Below are positions 33,831 to 45,000 of a stretch of DNA of 64,000 nucleotides, piece by piece. The notes beneath the pieces are model-generated. The model was not told the DNA's origin and searched no databases. It worked only from the letters and a program-made list of their open reading frames with translations. Every line of letters starts with the position of its first letter. Within the stretch, counting starts at the first letter, position 1. The position numbers were made by a program, and so were the translations under genes. Origin of the DNA: Hermatobates lingyangjiaoensis (lineage: Eukaryota > Arthropoda > Insecta > Hemiptera > Hermatobatidae); the NCBI GenBank assembly GCA_026182355.1, contig JAPFBL010000035.1, positions 372,001 to 436,000 of the forward strand. Direction: 5' to 3'.

Positions 33831-34789
33831 GGAGCACGTTAATTAGAACTAACTAATTTCAAGTTTTCTTTACGTTTCATACTTCAGAGTAGCCACATGT
33901 ACCCTTAGAATAATTTCTGTCTGTCGGTTTGTCCACAAAATATTGCTACCATAAGACATATAAAGCTGAAACATTGATTGTAGATTTGTGTATGTCTAAC
34001 TTAAAATCTAATCTTTGTATACAGAGGCATTTGTTTAGCACTGTACTAATAATACTATTTTCTACTATTCTATAACTTCTAATTGTAGTATTAGTATAAT
34101 ACTATAATTGATATTTTGGAATACCAAGTATAATAGAATTTTTGATTCCGTCAAAGACGGGTACGTTTGCTAGTTGAAATTAAAATCAACTAACAATACC
34201 TACTTGCCACACCTGTGTATTTTCAAAACAAACTTGTCTGTGAAGTTAGGAAAATACAGCTAAAAGCCCCATAACTTCGCTTCTGTACTGAATTAATAAT
34301 CTATTTAGAGCCCATATTTTAAGTTAGGCACACACAAATCCAGTGTCAATGTTTCAGCTCGCTATGTCTTATGGTGGCTGAGTTTACTTGTGACAAACAT
34401 TTTTGCGTTAAACGTCCATAACTTCACTTCTACGTTGAATTTCCAATCAATTTAGAGCCTATATTTTAAGTTAGACCTACACAAATCTACTGTAAAAGTT
34501 TCAGCTTTAAATGTCTCATGGTAGCTGAGTTTACCTGTGACAAAGTTTTGCGGACAAACAGACAAACCAACAAACCGACAAACCGACAAACCGACAAACC
34601 GACAGAAATTTTTCTAAGGGTGGATTCGGTTTCTCCAATGTATGAAACGTAAAGAAAACTTGAAATGAGTCAGTTCTAAGCAATGTACAGACAAAATCAT
34701 TATTTTATTTATAAAGATTTTTATTTAAAACGATCCAAAAAGGACAATAAGGGATAAATAGTAAACTACAGATAAACAATAAATAGAAA

Positions 34790-34910
34790 CACACAATTAC
34801 GGTCTGTAATTTTTTGAATATTAATTATCAAGAGAGAAGGAATTGGACACCAAACGCACTTCCAAAGTAACGGTTAGCGGTCGGTCTCCGTAGTTCGAAA
34901 CTTTAATCTA
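34790..34910 (-). repeat. Type B hammerhead element, decayed
   Basis: AACACACAATTACGGTCTGTAATTTT corresponds to the left arm at 9030-9060; AACGCACTTCCAAAGTAACGG matches the spacer of 46800-46830. The cores are gone. Confidence 0.45.
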
Positions 34911-34923
34911 TGGTGAAAAATGC

Positions 34924-35199
34924 TTGAATGCTGACACAAGAAAGCTCAATTTAGAAGATATTTTTTCCAGAAATATCATCACAGATGATATTTTTCACAA
35001 ATTGTTTACTTTTCTCAACATATGGGAAGTAGTCCTGAAAAACTTTTGCACACTTTCTGCAGCACATCTGGATTTCTACAGATTCCGAAAACTTTTTGTC
35101 AGACATCGATTCCATGTCAGACGATATCTCACTCAGGAGATATGGGTCAACAGAAGGCATAGAATCCATAGAGACATGGGTCAGGCAATCCTTAGCTAA
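34924..35199 (+). pseudogene. Possible densovirus non-structural gene fragment
   Basis: A 91-codon frame on + (ending ...RDMGQAILS), with a Ser/Asp-rich overlapping frame (DSMSDDISLRRYGSTEG). Overlapping frames of this kind suit the NS1/NS2 arrangement, but neither frame has a diagnostic motif. A minus-strand frame, 35169-34951, also reads well (CCRKCAKVF), so the coding strand is uncertain. Confidence 0.35.
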
Positions 35200-35254
35200 C
35201 TCTATAACAACAATAGATCAGACGGCTTCTTCGTCGTCTTCCAACACATGAACA

Positions 35255-35660
35255 TTACACCACATATATATGTAATCCACGACTGCCTCTACTCAACTAA
35301 CATCCAGTTTTACAAGAAAATGGAGGCCCAATTTGCAACAGACCAATACTATTTTATATATGGAAGATCACGTAGGAGAGAACTTGCCATGCGGTGGTTC
35401 TTAATGCTGATGTGTATTTAATGAAATTTAAAAACAGTTTGGAAGAGACACATTGTACAACATTACAAAAGACCACTGTTCCGAACAGGACCTTGTCATT
35501 CCCTGGAAAACTTTATACAAAAATTACACTATACAACAATAGAAGGACGCATCTGGCTGCCAGTATCGTTTACTGGCACTTATTGGTACGCACATCTATA
35601 GATGCGAATCCTTCCGTACACGATAGCAATAAAATTAGACCATGCCAAGCGGTACAACAC
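35255..35660 (+). pseudogene. Possible densovirus NS1-like fragment
   Basis: On +, HIYVIHDCLYS near 35257-35290 runs into a frame with YYFIYGRSRRRELAMRW, then stops. The HDC..YS context and basic segment recall the N-terminal part of densovirus NS1; this is an impression from pattern, not an alignment. No helicase Walker motifs are present, so any NS1 is truncated. Confidence 0.4.
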
Positions 35661-35864
35661 TAGACGACTTCTGTCGAGTTGACTTTTTCTCTTAAAACTC
35701 CTACACATCCAGTTTTACAAGAAAATGGAGGCCCAATTTACAACAAACAAATACTATTTTACATATGGAAGATCAAGTAGAGAAGAACTTGTCATGCAGT
35801 GGCTCTTCAATACATGGCAACATCACACAAACAAAACACTGCCTCCATCATTCTAATTATTTTT

Positions 35865-36221
35865 ACTTTTGTCATCCAAAAGCTAAGTGCACTTAATGGA
35901 ATAGATGCAAGATTTGTAAGCATAAACTTGTTTTTAACAGTTGAAATTCTATAGGCACTACCCCACGTATTAACAAAATGCATATGATCAAGTTAATATT
36001 AGACTTGCCTGCTCGTTGAGCTGGAATACAATGAACATTAGAACTGTTACCAGTAGCACTAGAACCACTGTTAACATTATGGCCTGCTTTCTAATATCTC
36101 GTCTACCTCTTAAAATATTCTCATTGTCCATAATATTCAGAGATATATCTGCGTAGTCACTAATTTTTTCTTGAAGTAAATCCGTAACAGCACTCCTCTC
36201 ATCTATTCGTGATTCAGACAC
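35865..36221 (-). pseudogene. Densovirus-like capsid fragment, middle part
   Basis: On the minus strand one open stretch (36221-35988) is followed, in other frames, by a Gly/Ser/Asn-rich segment (GSSATGNSSN, about 36080-36040) and then NTWGSAYRISTV to SALSFWMT (35971-35870). A glycine/serine-rich stretch before the first jelly-roll strands is usual in parvovirus capsid proteins. At least two frameshifts separate the parts. The hydrophobic run in the first open stretch (about 36070-36010) comes from reading the wrong frame over the Gly/Ser segment. Confidence 0.5.
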
Positions 36222-36395
36222 TTTTACTGATATCGAAGTTTCCTCTTGCGGACCTTGTACAGGTCTGTCTTTGTTCTTGTTTAATGCCCAGCAAACGTTT
36301 CCTTCGTTTACATCGGAAGGAGCTTTACAAGGAAAAAACAGAACTATTTTTGTTGCATACTTAAGACCTGAACCAACTGCACTAATGGAAGAGTC

Positions 36396-36574
36396 TCAAT
36401 TTACAGTTTTTATGAAATCTAAACTCAATTCTGTAATAGCTTTTCTATATGCCTTCCTCGTACCATGTACACTTGTTTCATCTTCATACCACAAATCATG
36501 TTTTCTAGCAATACCATCTTCTGCATCAATGGGTTTATAATTGCATTCTCCAGGTCCAAAATAATTATGCATTT
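36396..36574 (-). pseudogene. Densovirus-like capsid N-terminus with phospholipase A2 signature
   Basis: A minus-strand frame contains YFGPG (36563-36549) and, 16 residues on, HDLWY (36500-36486) within an ARKHD context. YxGPG is the calcium loop and HDxxY the catalytic pair of the phospholipase A2 domain in the unique N-terminus of parvovirus VP1, used for endosome escape. Both are intact here, but the frame ends at TGA 36398-36396 and upstream sequence has a stop, so no complete domain can be made. The VP1 location, with the rest of the capsid downstream, fits. Confidence 0.7.
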
Positions 36575-36769
36575 TCCAAATTAATTATTTTCTTGCCGTT
36601 TCCTCAAAAATTCTTTTCTAAATTCCCTGAATTTTTCATAAAAAAAAAAAGAAGAAATCTGCAACCTGAAATAGTTCAACATAGTACAATATATACCTCA
36701 CGTTATGTACTTTGTATACTCATTAAGCTAATACACGATAAAAAGGAGAGAAGAGATGTTCCTGGAGCT

Positions 36770-36825
36770 AGTGCTTGTAGTCGACTGTGGAGTTCGTCCC
36801 ACACCTCTCTTCTTTTATACCCCCT
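36770..36825 (-). promoter_or_regulatory. Relic of a densovirus capsid-gene promoter
   Basis: TATAAAAG on minus (36819-36812) lies about 240 nt upstream of the capsid fragment. A CAGT initiator follows about 33 nt downstream of its first T (near 36786). TATA plus CAGT promoters are typical of densoviruses. Activity is not implied. Confidence 0.5.
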
Positions 36826-36859
36826 AATGAGGCCATTGGGTAACTATTGCCTGTATTAA

Positions 36860-38780
36860 GAATTACAAACACTCTTTACTCCATGGGCGACGACCTACAT
36901 AACGTGACTGCAGTGGGGATTGCAGTGAAGTGCATTGAGTGGATTTGCAGGTTAACTGTTACGCAAACCCACCTTTCTTCCTTACTGCAGTGACATAAGT
37001 TATCACAAACAGAAAGGCAACATTCATATCTACTGTTTAATTAAGGTTTAATAAAACGGTTATTATTTTTAATTACTAAACTTATTCTTATTGTAAATAG
37101 TAATCAACTTTAAATTGAATGACAAACGGAAAGTTATTACAATCTTTATCATAGCTCCATCATATGCAAACATGTATTGTTGTTTCCATTATTCCACAGA
37201 CTATTATTATTTGATATTTTCTTTTTAGTGCAAGGTTTTAGATTACAGCTAGTTCTCAGCTTCATTTAGAATATCTGTCTTAAATGAACTCTTCACAGTT
37301 AGTGAATTCTGGTAAGAGGGATGGAATCCGATATTCACCTTGGTTAAGTCACTTCCAAGATATATAATTAAAGTTAAATCTCCATAATTGTTGATGTAAG
37401 GTCTAATTAAAGCAGAAGGGATATCCATTCAAAATAAGCTTTTGCAAAGCTATGCAAAGTTTAATTTTGGCAAACTGACAAATACTATGTGAGAAATAAA
37501 TTAGTTGGAATTTAATTAATAATACATTTAGGGAAAAATATTTTCTAGAATATGGTAAAAAAACGAAAAAAAAACATGCAAACAGGTAGAGGCACTCTGC
37601 ATCGTCTGATAACGATGGACGTATTTATTTTTGAGCCTGTCTCATCATTTGTGATGCAACAGCATCCTTAACAGTGAAGCAAGCAAACATAAAAACGATT
37701 ACTCTGCTCTACATCTCTGCAGTAGTCAGACTGAAAAAACTTAGACGTTAGCGTGAAAAACAGCATTGTAGTCCAAGAAAATGTAGCTGTGGCGATATTT
37801 AAGTTTTTTTTTGCAGGAAACAGATTATCGTTGAAGACCAATTTGAGTTTTTTATACTGATATAAAATATGTAATCAAAATTTATTACAAACTCAAATAA
37901 TAGTAGGTCTCCATTCAAAAGTACGCCACGAATGATTGTTAAGAAAAGGCTTCCCTCTAGCAAAGGTCCATTGTCTCCTTTTGCAAGTCCAGGGAAATGC
38001 CAGGCTGACCGATGCTGTCAGAAGCAGGATGGTGGAGGAATGTGTGTCCTGTGAAACAAATTAATGCTAAAAAAGGCAAAAAGCGAGGTAATAATAGCAA
38101 TCAGTGTGGCATACTCCATACTCCTGGAGTTAACCAGCGTTAGCTGAAACCTGTTTTAATTGCAATGGAGCTAAGCATTTTGCTAGGAATATATGTAGTG
38201 GCCTGCACTCAACTTTACTATAAGTAAAAACAATGTTAAACTCGTTATCAACAAACTGATTTTTGTGTTATTTTTATTTTAATTAATATGTATCGCATGT
38301 TTATATGTAGCTATAAACATGATATTAGTTATAACAAACGTGAAATCATTGAAAAATTTAACATGTTATTAAAATTATCAATCTTCGTAAGCTCCGCAGC
38401 CATACCCGTCATATTTTACATCCCATTGTTGTAACTATATTCAACTTCAGATTTTAATTTCTTTAATGATTTTCACTTCTATAGCTTTAGGATGATTTGG
38501 CATACATCTTTATCTACTCCAAGGGGATTAGTTCAGAATAGATAAATACGCCATACCGTGATCAAAGGTTTTTACTTACCTCTTCTAGACAGAGAGTCTG
38601 CATCCTTCGTATGATGTTAAATACAGCTTCCATTCACAGTGGTTGACTAAAAAAGTTTATAAAATATTATTTACAAATGTAAGTACAATTGGAATGAGCT
38701 TTTTAAACTAAATTGAACCAAGCTGATTTTTGACATCCTTTAACCACAGCAAAAAACATCCGCGTATAGATATATAATCG
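36860..38780. other. AT-rich intron sequence, little recognised
   Basis: 36890-37010 is repetitive in short CTGCAGTG motifs. 37980-38180 has a weak Cys-rich translation. TGGCCTGCACTCAACTTTACTATAAGTAA near 38200-38230 belongs to repeat family R2 (see 53690 and 54715). Confidence 0.4.
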
Positions 38781-38787
38781 ATAGATT

Positions 38788-39484
38788 ACTAAACGTACCC
38801 ATGAATCCAACTATAATAAGGAATTAAATACAATAAAAACAATAGCAAAACATAACGGGTATAAGGAAAAAATTATTCAAAGACTAGTAAACGAAAGAAG
38901 AAATAAATACAATAATAACAGTCCAACCCCGAAAATAACGAAGAGATACTCGTCCTTAACTTACATAGGTAAACCTAGCGAAAAAGTTGTGACTCTTCTG
39001 AGAAAATATTCATTAAAAAGAGGTTATAAAACGAATAATAATATAAATCAAATCACAAACAACACAATAGAGAACATAGATAAAAAATTTGAAAAAAACG
39101 GAATATACAAAACTCAATGCAAAGGTTGTGGTAAAAATTACATTGGGTAAACGGGAAGAACACTAAAAGACAGATTCAAAGAACACATTAAAGACTACAC
39201 CAATAACACAAGCAAATCAAACTATGCACATCACCTAAACAAATTTGTACATAACCCAGACAATATGGAAAACACAATGGACTACTACATACGGCACAAA
39301 AAGGACAACGAATGAACATACGGGAAGAAATAGAAGTATACAAACACAAAATGACCAACAATATAATCAATGAACAAACAAACCACCAAACAGACATTTT
39401 AACAAAAGCTCTAATAACATATAAAAGACGGCATAAAGAACTCGAAATGGATAATGAAACAAGAAATAAAAAGAAAAAAACATA
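38788..39484 (+). pseudogene. Second PLE relic: linker and GIY-YIG nuclease
   Basis: An open stretch from about 38788 contains ELNTIKTIAKHNGYK and ITKRYSSLTYIGKPSEKV, the RT-to-nuclease linker of PLEs. Then the nuclease: GIYKTQCKGCGKNYIG, an in-frame TAA at the next codon, TGRTLKDRFKEHI, and SNYAHHL. A second stop near 39314 and a frameshift lead to NIREEIEVYKHK and NEQTNHQTDILTKAL before the end at 39484. It differs strongly from the nuclease at 10590-11306 (GIY intact, CxxC spacing, different tail), so it is another PLE lineage. The first stop is one substitution away from Gln, which is common at this position. Confidence 0.85.
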
Positions 39485-39589
39485 ACAATTAAAAAAAAAA
39501 ATAAAAAAAAATTAACCACACAGTCAATACTGATTCCACAATGTATATGATGTTGTGTAGGTAGGTTATAGGAAAATGAAATACACAGT

Positions 39590-39645
39590 CAGTTAGTTGC
39601 TCTTGAAGATGGGATCCGGACGAGCTTTTCTGAGAATTTACGAGG
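39590..39645 (+). ncRNA. Decayed hammerhead-like motif downstream of the PLE relic
   Basis: CTTGAAGATGGGATCCGGACGAGCTTTTCTGAG (39602-39634) has a CTGAAGA-like core, unpaired T, GGGA..TCCG, and CGAGC in place of CGAAAC. It stands about 115 nt after the coding end, like the motif at 11331. Confidence 0.3.
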
Positions 39646-39659
39646 TATGACGGACAGTA

Positions 39660-40855
39660 TTACTACTAATTCTAATATTACTAACCTCAGTGGAACTAAC
39701 CCATTACATACTTTAACTGCTTTCTTCTTGATTTATTTGTCTGAAGGGCATTGTGTCCAACGAACATATATTTCAACCTATTAATATTTTACTCTATCAT
39801 TTTTTTGATGTTTCATCTCCCACAGAGGTCTTCTTCACTTTGTAAAATAAAGAGAATCATTTTTGATACAAATATCTAAGTGGGAGATATTTATTAGTCT
39901 TTAACATAGGAGGTAGCACCCATAGTGTCTGATTCAGTTATCACTATACAAGCTTGTTTTTGTATACCATATAACTGATATCATTGGTTTTAATACAGAG
40001 GTAATAATACTTTTTTAAGCCTAAACTGAACATTAAGCTCCATCTTAAGAGAATTAATCTCTTACAGCTGAACATTCTTATTGTTCTCTTAGCTAGTGGG
40101 GAACATGAATTTTCTAAAGAACCTCCAAAAATACATCTGTAACATTGATAGTTTTTGGGTTAATATTGTTTCTTATTAACGCAGGTTTAAGGATCGTTTC
40201 AGGTGGATTTATACCCAGACATTTCTTCTTTATCCATTTTTAACAATTTGGAGAGCAGGCTGTATCATCTGTGGAACTAAGAACCATTAATCATTAATCT
40301 TTTTTAATAAAAAATCTTCTACATATCCTTGCACGTTATAGTCATTGTTATATAAGGTATTCAGTAGGTTATTCTCAACTAATCACTAGAAAAGGAGTTG
40401 TAGCACTCCTTCATGAGAATATCATTTTCTGTACTCAACTTTACTAAATCCAGTACTTATACGAATTATTAATTATATACATACTGTAGTTTATGGATTA
40501 ATCTATACATCTTAGTGACTTTTATTGATTCGAAGGCCTTTATCATGCGCTTCCCCTGTATTCAATAACCAAGCCAAAGTGATTCCTTTAAAATTCAAAA
40601 TGTTTCTATTTTCCCAAAAAAAATGTCAAATTCACTAAAGAAGTAACATAAAATTAGCATCCATTTTGTAATAAAGAACGGAAAAGTACATTCCTTGTAC
40701 TTAAATATTATCCAAAGACAAAGGGGTTCATTAAATCACCAATAAGTATATTTAACAATAAGTTTTGTTCAAAGCTGCAACATGCACTTTGATTAGATTG
40801 ATTAATTGAACACTTTGTTCAACAACCATCTATCATATTATGGAATGCATAAGAA
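39660..40855. other. AT-rich intron sequence with R2 fragments
   Basis: 39770-39965 ('gtgggagatatttattagtcttt..ggaggtagca') matches parts of 53760-53850 and 54800-54860. There is no coding signal. Confidence 0.45.
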
Positions 40856-40861
40856 AATATG

Positions 40862-41055
40862 AATGTCCAAACTACAGTAATAAATCACAGAAAAAACACT
40901 AAGATCTTTCAGCTGTAACAAGAGGTCCGTGTCAGAGTCAAATCTGAACCCACTGACGAAGCTGCTGTTACGGTTGAAATATCCTAGTCTTTTTTCTAAT
41001 CTCTAACTGTGATTTGAACCTTGACTTTTAATTCACGTGTTTATTGTAAAATGTT
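40862..41055. repeat. Type A hammerhead palindrome, decayed
   Basis: Left arm 'aaaaaacactaagatctttcagctgtaacaag'; right arm CACTGACGAAGC..TTACGGTTGAAATATCCTAGTC and ATTCACGTGTTTATTGTAAAAT. The right core lacks stem I pairing (CCCACTGACGA) and AGATCT has become ATATCC. Confidence 0.7.
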
Positions 41056-41069
41056 GTTATAAGAATATA

Positions 41070-41650
41070 AGTGTTTGATTGGGGTTAACTTTTTACTCTT
41101 AACATTTATTCTGTTGGGTTAATAGAATTAACAATTTTATCCTTCTAACATAGCTTATTAACTTGGTTAAACATTTCAAATTTGTTTAATAAACCTTTAT
41201 ATATTAAATTTATTTTACTTAAATTTCCTATCGAACGACCAAAGACCAACGAATATTACCAATTTGTTGTTTTGTATGTTAATATAATAACATGTAAACA
41301 AATCCAACAGGTACATCAAGCGATCCATTATTTCCTGATGATTTTGTAGTTTTTATAACTATTATGGCCTTTGTCGTAATTAAAATTTTAAGAATTTTTT
41401 TATAAATTGCTAATTTTAAGTTTAATTTTTTTGGAAACATTTCATTGTTCTCTGTTTAGCCACTTAGCGTTAAAAACACATTTTCTAAAACGATAAAATG
41501 TTCTATAACGGCCCTTTTGGGTATTGTAAAATTAAAAACAAATCCCTTAGCTCATCCCCGAATAATACTCTATATTTAGGTATAATTATTATATCATCCA
41601 TCAAGGGATATGACTTGTAGCCATCTCTCAAGTTTTCAGATTCAATCATA
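41070..41650. other. AT-rich intron sequence, nothing recognised
   Basis: T-rich sequence without frames. 41390-41480 may extend R1 copy 2 on its left side (compare 55620-55690). Confidence 0.35.
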
Positions 41651-41654
41651 AGTA

Positions 41655-42080
41655 AATTTTTTTACATTTCATTGAAAAAAAATTCAGTTCTTTTAAAAAA
41701 TTGAGAATTTTTTTCAATTATTTTATTTGCCTTTTTCATGGTAATTCCATAATTTCAAAAACTCTAAGGTTTGCAATTTAGGAGAAAAAAATATCTAAAA
41801 ACACATGTTGGCAAAAAAAATGACTTTTTGATCATCTAATATTGCCCAAAAACTATGCAGTTTTTCAACGTTATAAGGCCCATATTTGTGTAAAATATGA
41901 ATTTGTTCCATCGAAAAATTGTGGACTGTTGCGTGGTAACAAACTTGAGTACAAACACCTACACAGACTTCATTGAAAAACCGTCAAAAAGGGAATTTTG
42001 AGACCTCAAATCATGTAAATCCGTCAAAATCTCGCGATCGAGTTTTTTCATGATGACTATACGTTACTTAAAATAAAGTT
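41655..42080 (+). repeat. R1 repeat, copy 2
   Basis: Aligns with 20-490 over most of its length, without the (CA)n expansion: TTTCATTGAAAAAAAA, AATTTAGGAGAAAAAAA, ATAAGGCCCAT, TTTGAGACCTCAAATCATGT, CCGTCAAAATCTCG and ACTATACGTTACTT. Confidence 0.75.
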
Positions 42081-42084
42081 AAAA

Positions 42085-45000
42085 GCATAGTAACATGGAC
42101 ACAGGTCAGAATTCTAATGTTTACAATGTGATGGACAATAATTATAAGGAGGTTAATAATAAGAAAGCAAACGTCCTACAACATCAGATGTTGCATTGAT
42201 GAAAATTTTATTGTTAGAACTGTCACTCTGCTTCATTCTTTCTAACGCTTTGCTTGTTACCAATCTGAAAACAAGTGGTATACCATGTTCTTATTGCTGA
42301 AACCCAACCTTCCAAGAAGGTGCAGATATCAATACTGTAAAGTTACCATGTTGCTTTGTGCGGGAACTTCGTTAACTAAAAAAATAAACTTTTTAAACTA
42401 AAGATTAACTTAACTAAAGTTAATGTTAGAATCATATTATATGGTGGACTTGAGATAACGTTTATTGTTAAAGTTATTAGTCTACGTTCTAAAAACGATA
42501 AATAATCTGTGCAGAATCTATTTTCCTTGATAGTACGAAAGTTCGCTCCTATTTTGGGCTTCAATACTTTAAGTTGACTGAAAATAATTTTTTTGTTACT
42601 GACGAGGAATTAAATTATATTGAAAGTCATAAAAGTAAATTTGAAGGGTTTGGTTATATTTTGTGATGAATATGATAGATATTAAAGTGAAAAGGTTTGT
42701 ACAGGGAAAATTAATTTAGCCAGACGTAATTAAATTAAAAAAAATCTAATTTGAAATTTGTTTTAATTAGAGTTTAAAATTAATTAATATTTTTTTTAAA
42801 CTAAATTTCAAAATTTTCTGCCAAATTACCTCAAAAACGAAACAAGGTTCTAGTTTGTTGAACTCCATCATCAAGCAGAACTAAAACAACACTTACCAAC
42901 TTAACTATTTCCTTCCATTAAAACTACAAGTTTCTATTTTACTAAGTTCGTCAGTGACTCAGCCATGTTTAGATCTTTTATAAAAATTAGAAAAATTTAA
43001 TGGATAAACATTACTTCATTCTTTGAAGCTCTCTTCTGACATTTCCAACAGAACTTTCGTGCAGCTTTCACAATGTCCCCAACATCTTAGGTATTCATAA
43101 CACAGTAAAATGACAAAATATTTAAAAAAAAAATCATTAATTTTTTTCATTTCCCAATAAATAATACATATAGTAGTATAAAAAAAAATTTACTATGTAT
43201 TTATACATTAAATTTAAAAATTGAAAAAGCATGATCATGATTTTGGTATTTTAAAACAATCGCTAAAGCCACCATTCTAATCAATATTGAATTGCAATGC
43301 GATAGGCTGCTGCCTCTGCAGTGATAGGATATCAACCGTTGTGACTACTCATCATGGTATCTAAGTGTGTCTGAAACCAATATGCTCAAGTAGAAAAGGA
43401 GCTATTACGTATTTGTTTTTCAGGTACAAAATACCATAATTACATATTTGGTTGTAGAAATGTTTTCGTGGTGCTTATCATAAGCCGCATATTGCTGAGG
43501 TATAGCAAAAATGGCTAATAATAAACTAACGTAAATGAAGTTAAAACTATTTAACAATAATATCAAAAGTAATCTATAAACTGAGAAAATTTATGTACAT
43601 TGCGGATCTATTATTGAGAAACTGTATGTCAGGTGAGCATGATAAAGAGATCTATGATGTTTATACATTGCTGCTGAAGTTATATTCACTGATGACAAAC
43701 TGAAATGATTCAATGAAAAACGAAACTAACACTGGAGTTAGGAATAATTTAGTGGTTTATTCAGAACGGATGGTAAAGATAGACCGGGATCATAAACTAA
43801 TAGTTTAAACCAAGAACCAGTCTGATTGATGAAAAGAACGAAAACTAATATTCATTTTTTACATGCAACTCATTTACTTATGAGGAAAACTAAACTGACG
43901 TCACAAAAATTATTGTATTCACCAGGAATAAGGACGAATATCATACATTTCATTTCAAAATGTGCTGTTTGCGATAAATTTTCTTGTAGTTAGATAAAAG
44001 CTCTGTTTCTCAGTTACGATACCCTACCTTATTGCTTTTTACAACTTAAGGCGAATATAACACTTTGATCGGATGGTTATTTAATCATGTATGATTATTA
44101 GTCAAGATGCTGGAAATGTTGCGGGTGTATTTAAAGTCATCCCCTACATTAATTACTAGCTTCAAAACATTGTTTAGTCAAGGTAGAATTTCTGAAGTAA
44201 TACTAGGTGACCATGTATCTTTAGCGTCCGTTGCACTTAAACAAGTTAAATTAAGTTAAGAAACTTAAATTCTTACGAAATTTAAGAATTAGCCCCTCAA
44301 GATTGTATATGTCTAGCCCATATTATCAGTGCTGAAATAATATGATTGGAAAAAGAGTATATATAGTTAAAGTCTGCTAAAGGAATATTTAAAGAAGCAA
44401 AACAGATTTTATAAAAGTTAAAAATCGTTTCACAGTAATTGTTGGATGTAATAATTTAATTATCATTTGTTATGATTAGAGTTCATTAATATGAATTACA
44501 TGTATTGTAATAAGTATTGGTTTTTATGTACAAGATATATATGAACAAAATAAGGGAAGGATGTTGTGTACATTGTAGACGTATGATGTTACAGACATTT
44601 TGTGAGTAGGTTGTGCAGGTACAAACGTTGTCTTGAGGGTGTCAGAATACATATTTTCGATACATTTGCTATGCATTCTTTGTTTAATGGTATTTGCAGC
44701 TTGCATAAGTGGTAGTTAAGGAGACAATGTCTGTTTAAATATTATACCTAAATGTTTAAATCTCTTCTTTGAAGATTTATTATTTTGTTTACAAATTTCA
44801 GTTAGAAAAAGCTTTTTAGAAAAAATGAAACCCAGTTGTTATTGACACCTTGTATCAGTGTTCTTTTGATCAATTCTGCAATGGCATTTTGGAGAAAGTG
44901 GGGTGTTCTGCAAAAGTGCTCCAGGTCCCAAAAGGTTTGTTCAGCTCTCAAACTTTTTCAACCTGTCTAGTGCCTTAGTCATTTTTATTCTACTTGTCAA

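Larger units (their letters stand above)
32088..34173 (+). mobile_element. Inner Helitron with read-through 3' end
   Basis: The 5' end TCTATATAAATAAAATAATG begins at 32088 after A32087; the 3' end CTAG is at 34170-34173 before T34174, 9 nt after the hairpin CCGTC-AAA-GACGG (34148-34160). An earlier terminator of the same family at 33417-33442 has the same hairpin but ends CTAT, so it was probably skipped. From 33443 to 34173 the element carries extra sequence: a 136-bp tandem repeat and a shortened second Helitron copy. Confidence 0.9.
31226..34717 (-). mobile_element. Outer Helitron, interrupted by another Helitron
   Basis: Minus-strand element: 5' end TC at 34717 (TCTTTATAAATAAAATAATG) after A; 3' end at 31226 with hairpin CCGTC-AAA-GACGG, then GTACATTTG and CTAG followed by T. 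Helitrons insert between A and T without target duplication and end in CTRR after a hairpin, which both ends satisfy. Removing 32088-34173 joins GCTCAA to TTGAAATT and restores one continuous element of about 1.4 kb. It lacks the HUH/Rep part and is non-autonomous. Confidence 0.9.
34910..36860. mobile_element. Endogenous densovirus-like (Parvoviridae) insertion, ambisense, decayed
   Basis: Structural-protein remnants read leftward on the minus strand (36574-35865), non-structural-like remnants read rightward on + (about 34924-35660), and a TATAAAAG promoter relic lies at the right side on minus. Convergent non-structural and capsid genes are the layout of ambisense densoviruses, which infect arthropods. 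The capsid side is the stronger evidence, because of a parvoviral phospholipase A2 signature. Frames are broken many times and about 100 bp is duplicated (35301-35400 and 35705-35806). The terminal repeats were not identified. It is a fossil, not a functional genome. Confidence 0.7.

Noticed and set aside
36010..36075. Transmembrane segment in the 77-codon minus-strand frame of the virus fossil
   Set aside because: The hydrophobic run is the off-frame reading of a Gly/Ser/Asn-rich capsid segment.
38120..38200. Zinc-knuckle-like CFNCNGAKHFARNIC translation
   Set aside because: The spacing is C-x2-C-x4-H-x5-C instead of x4 at the end, and the surrounding frames are closed. Probably chance or a very old retroelement scrap.
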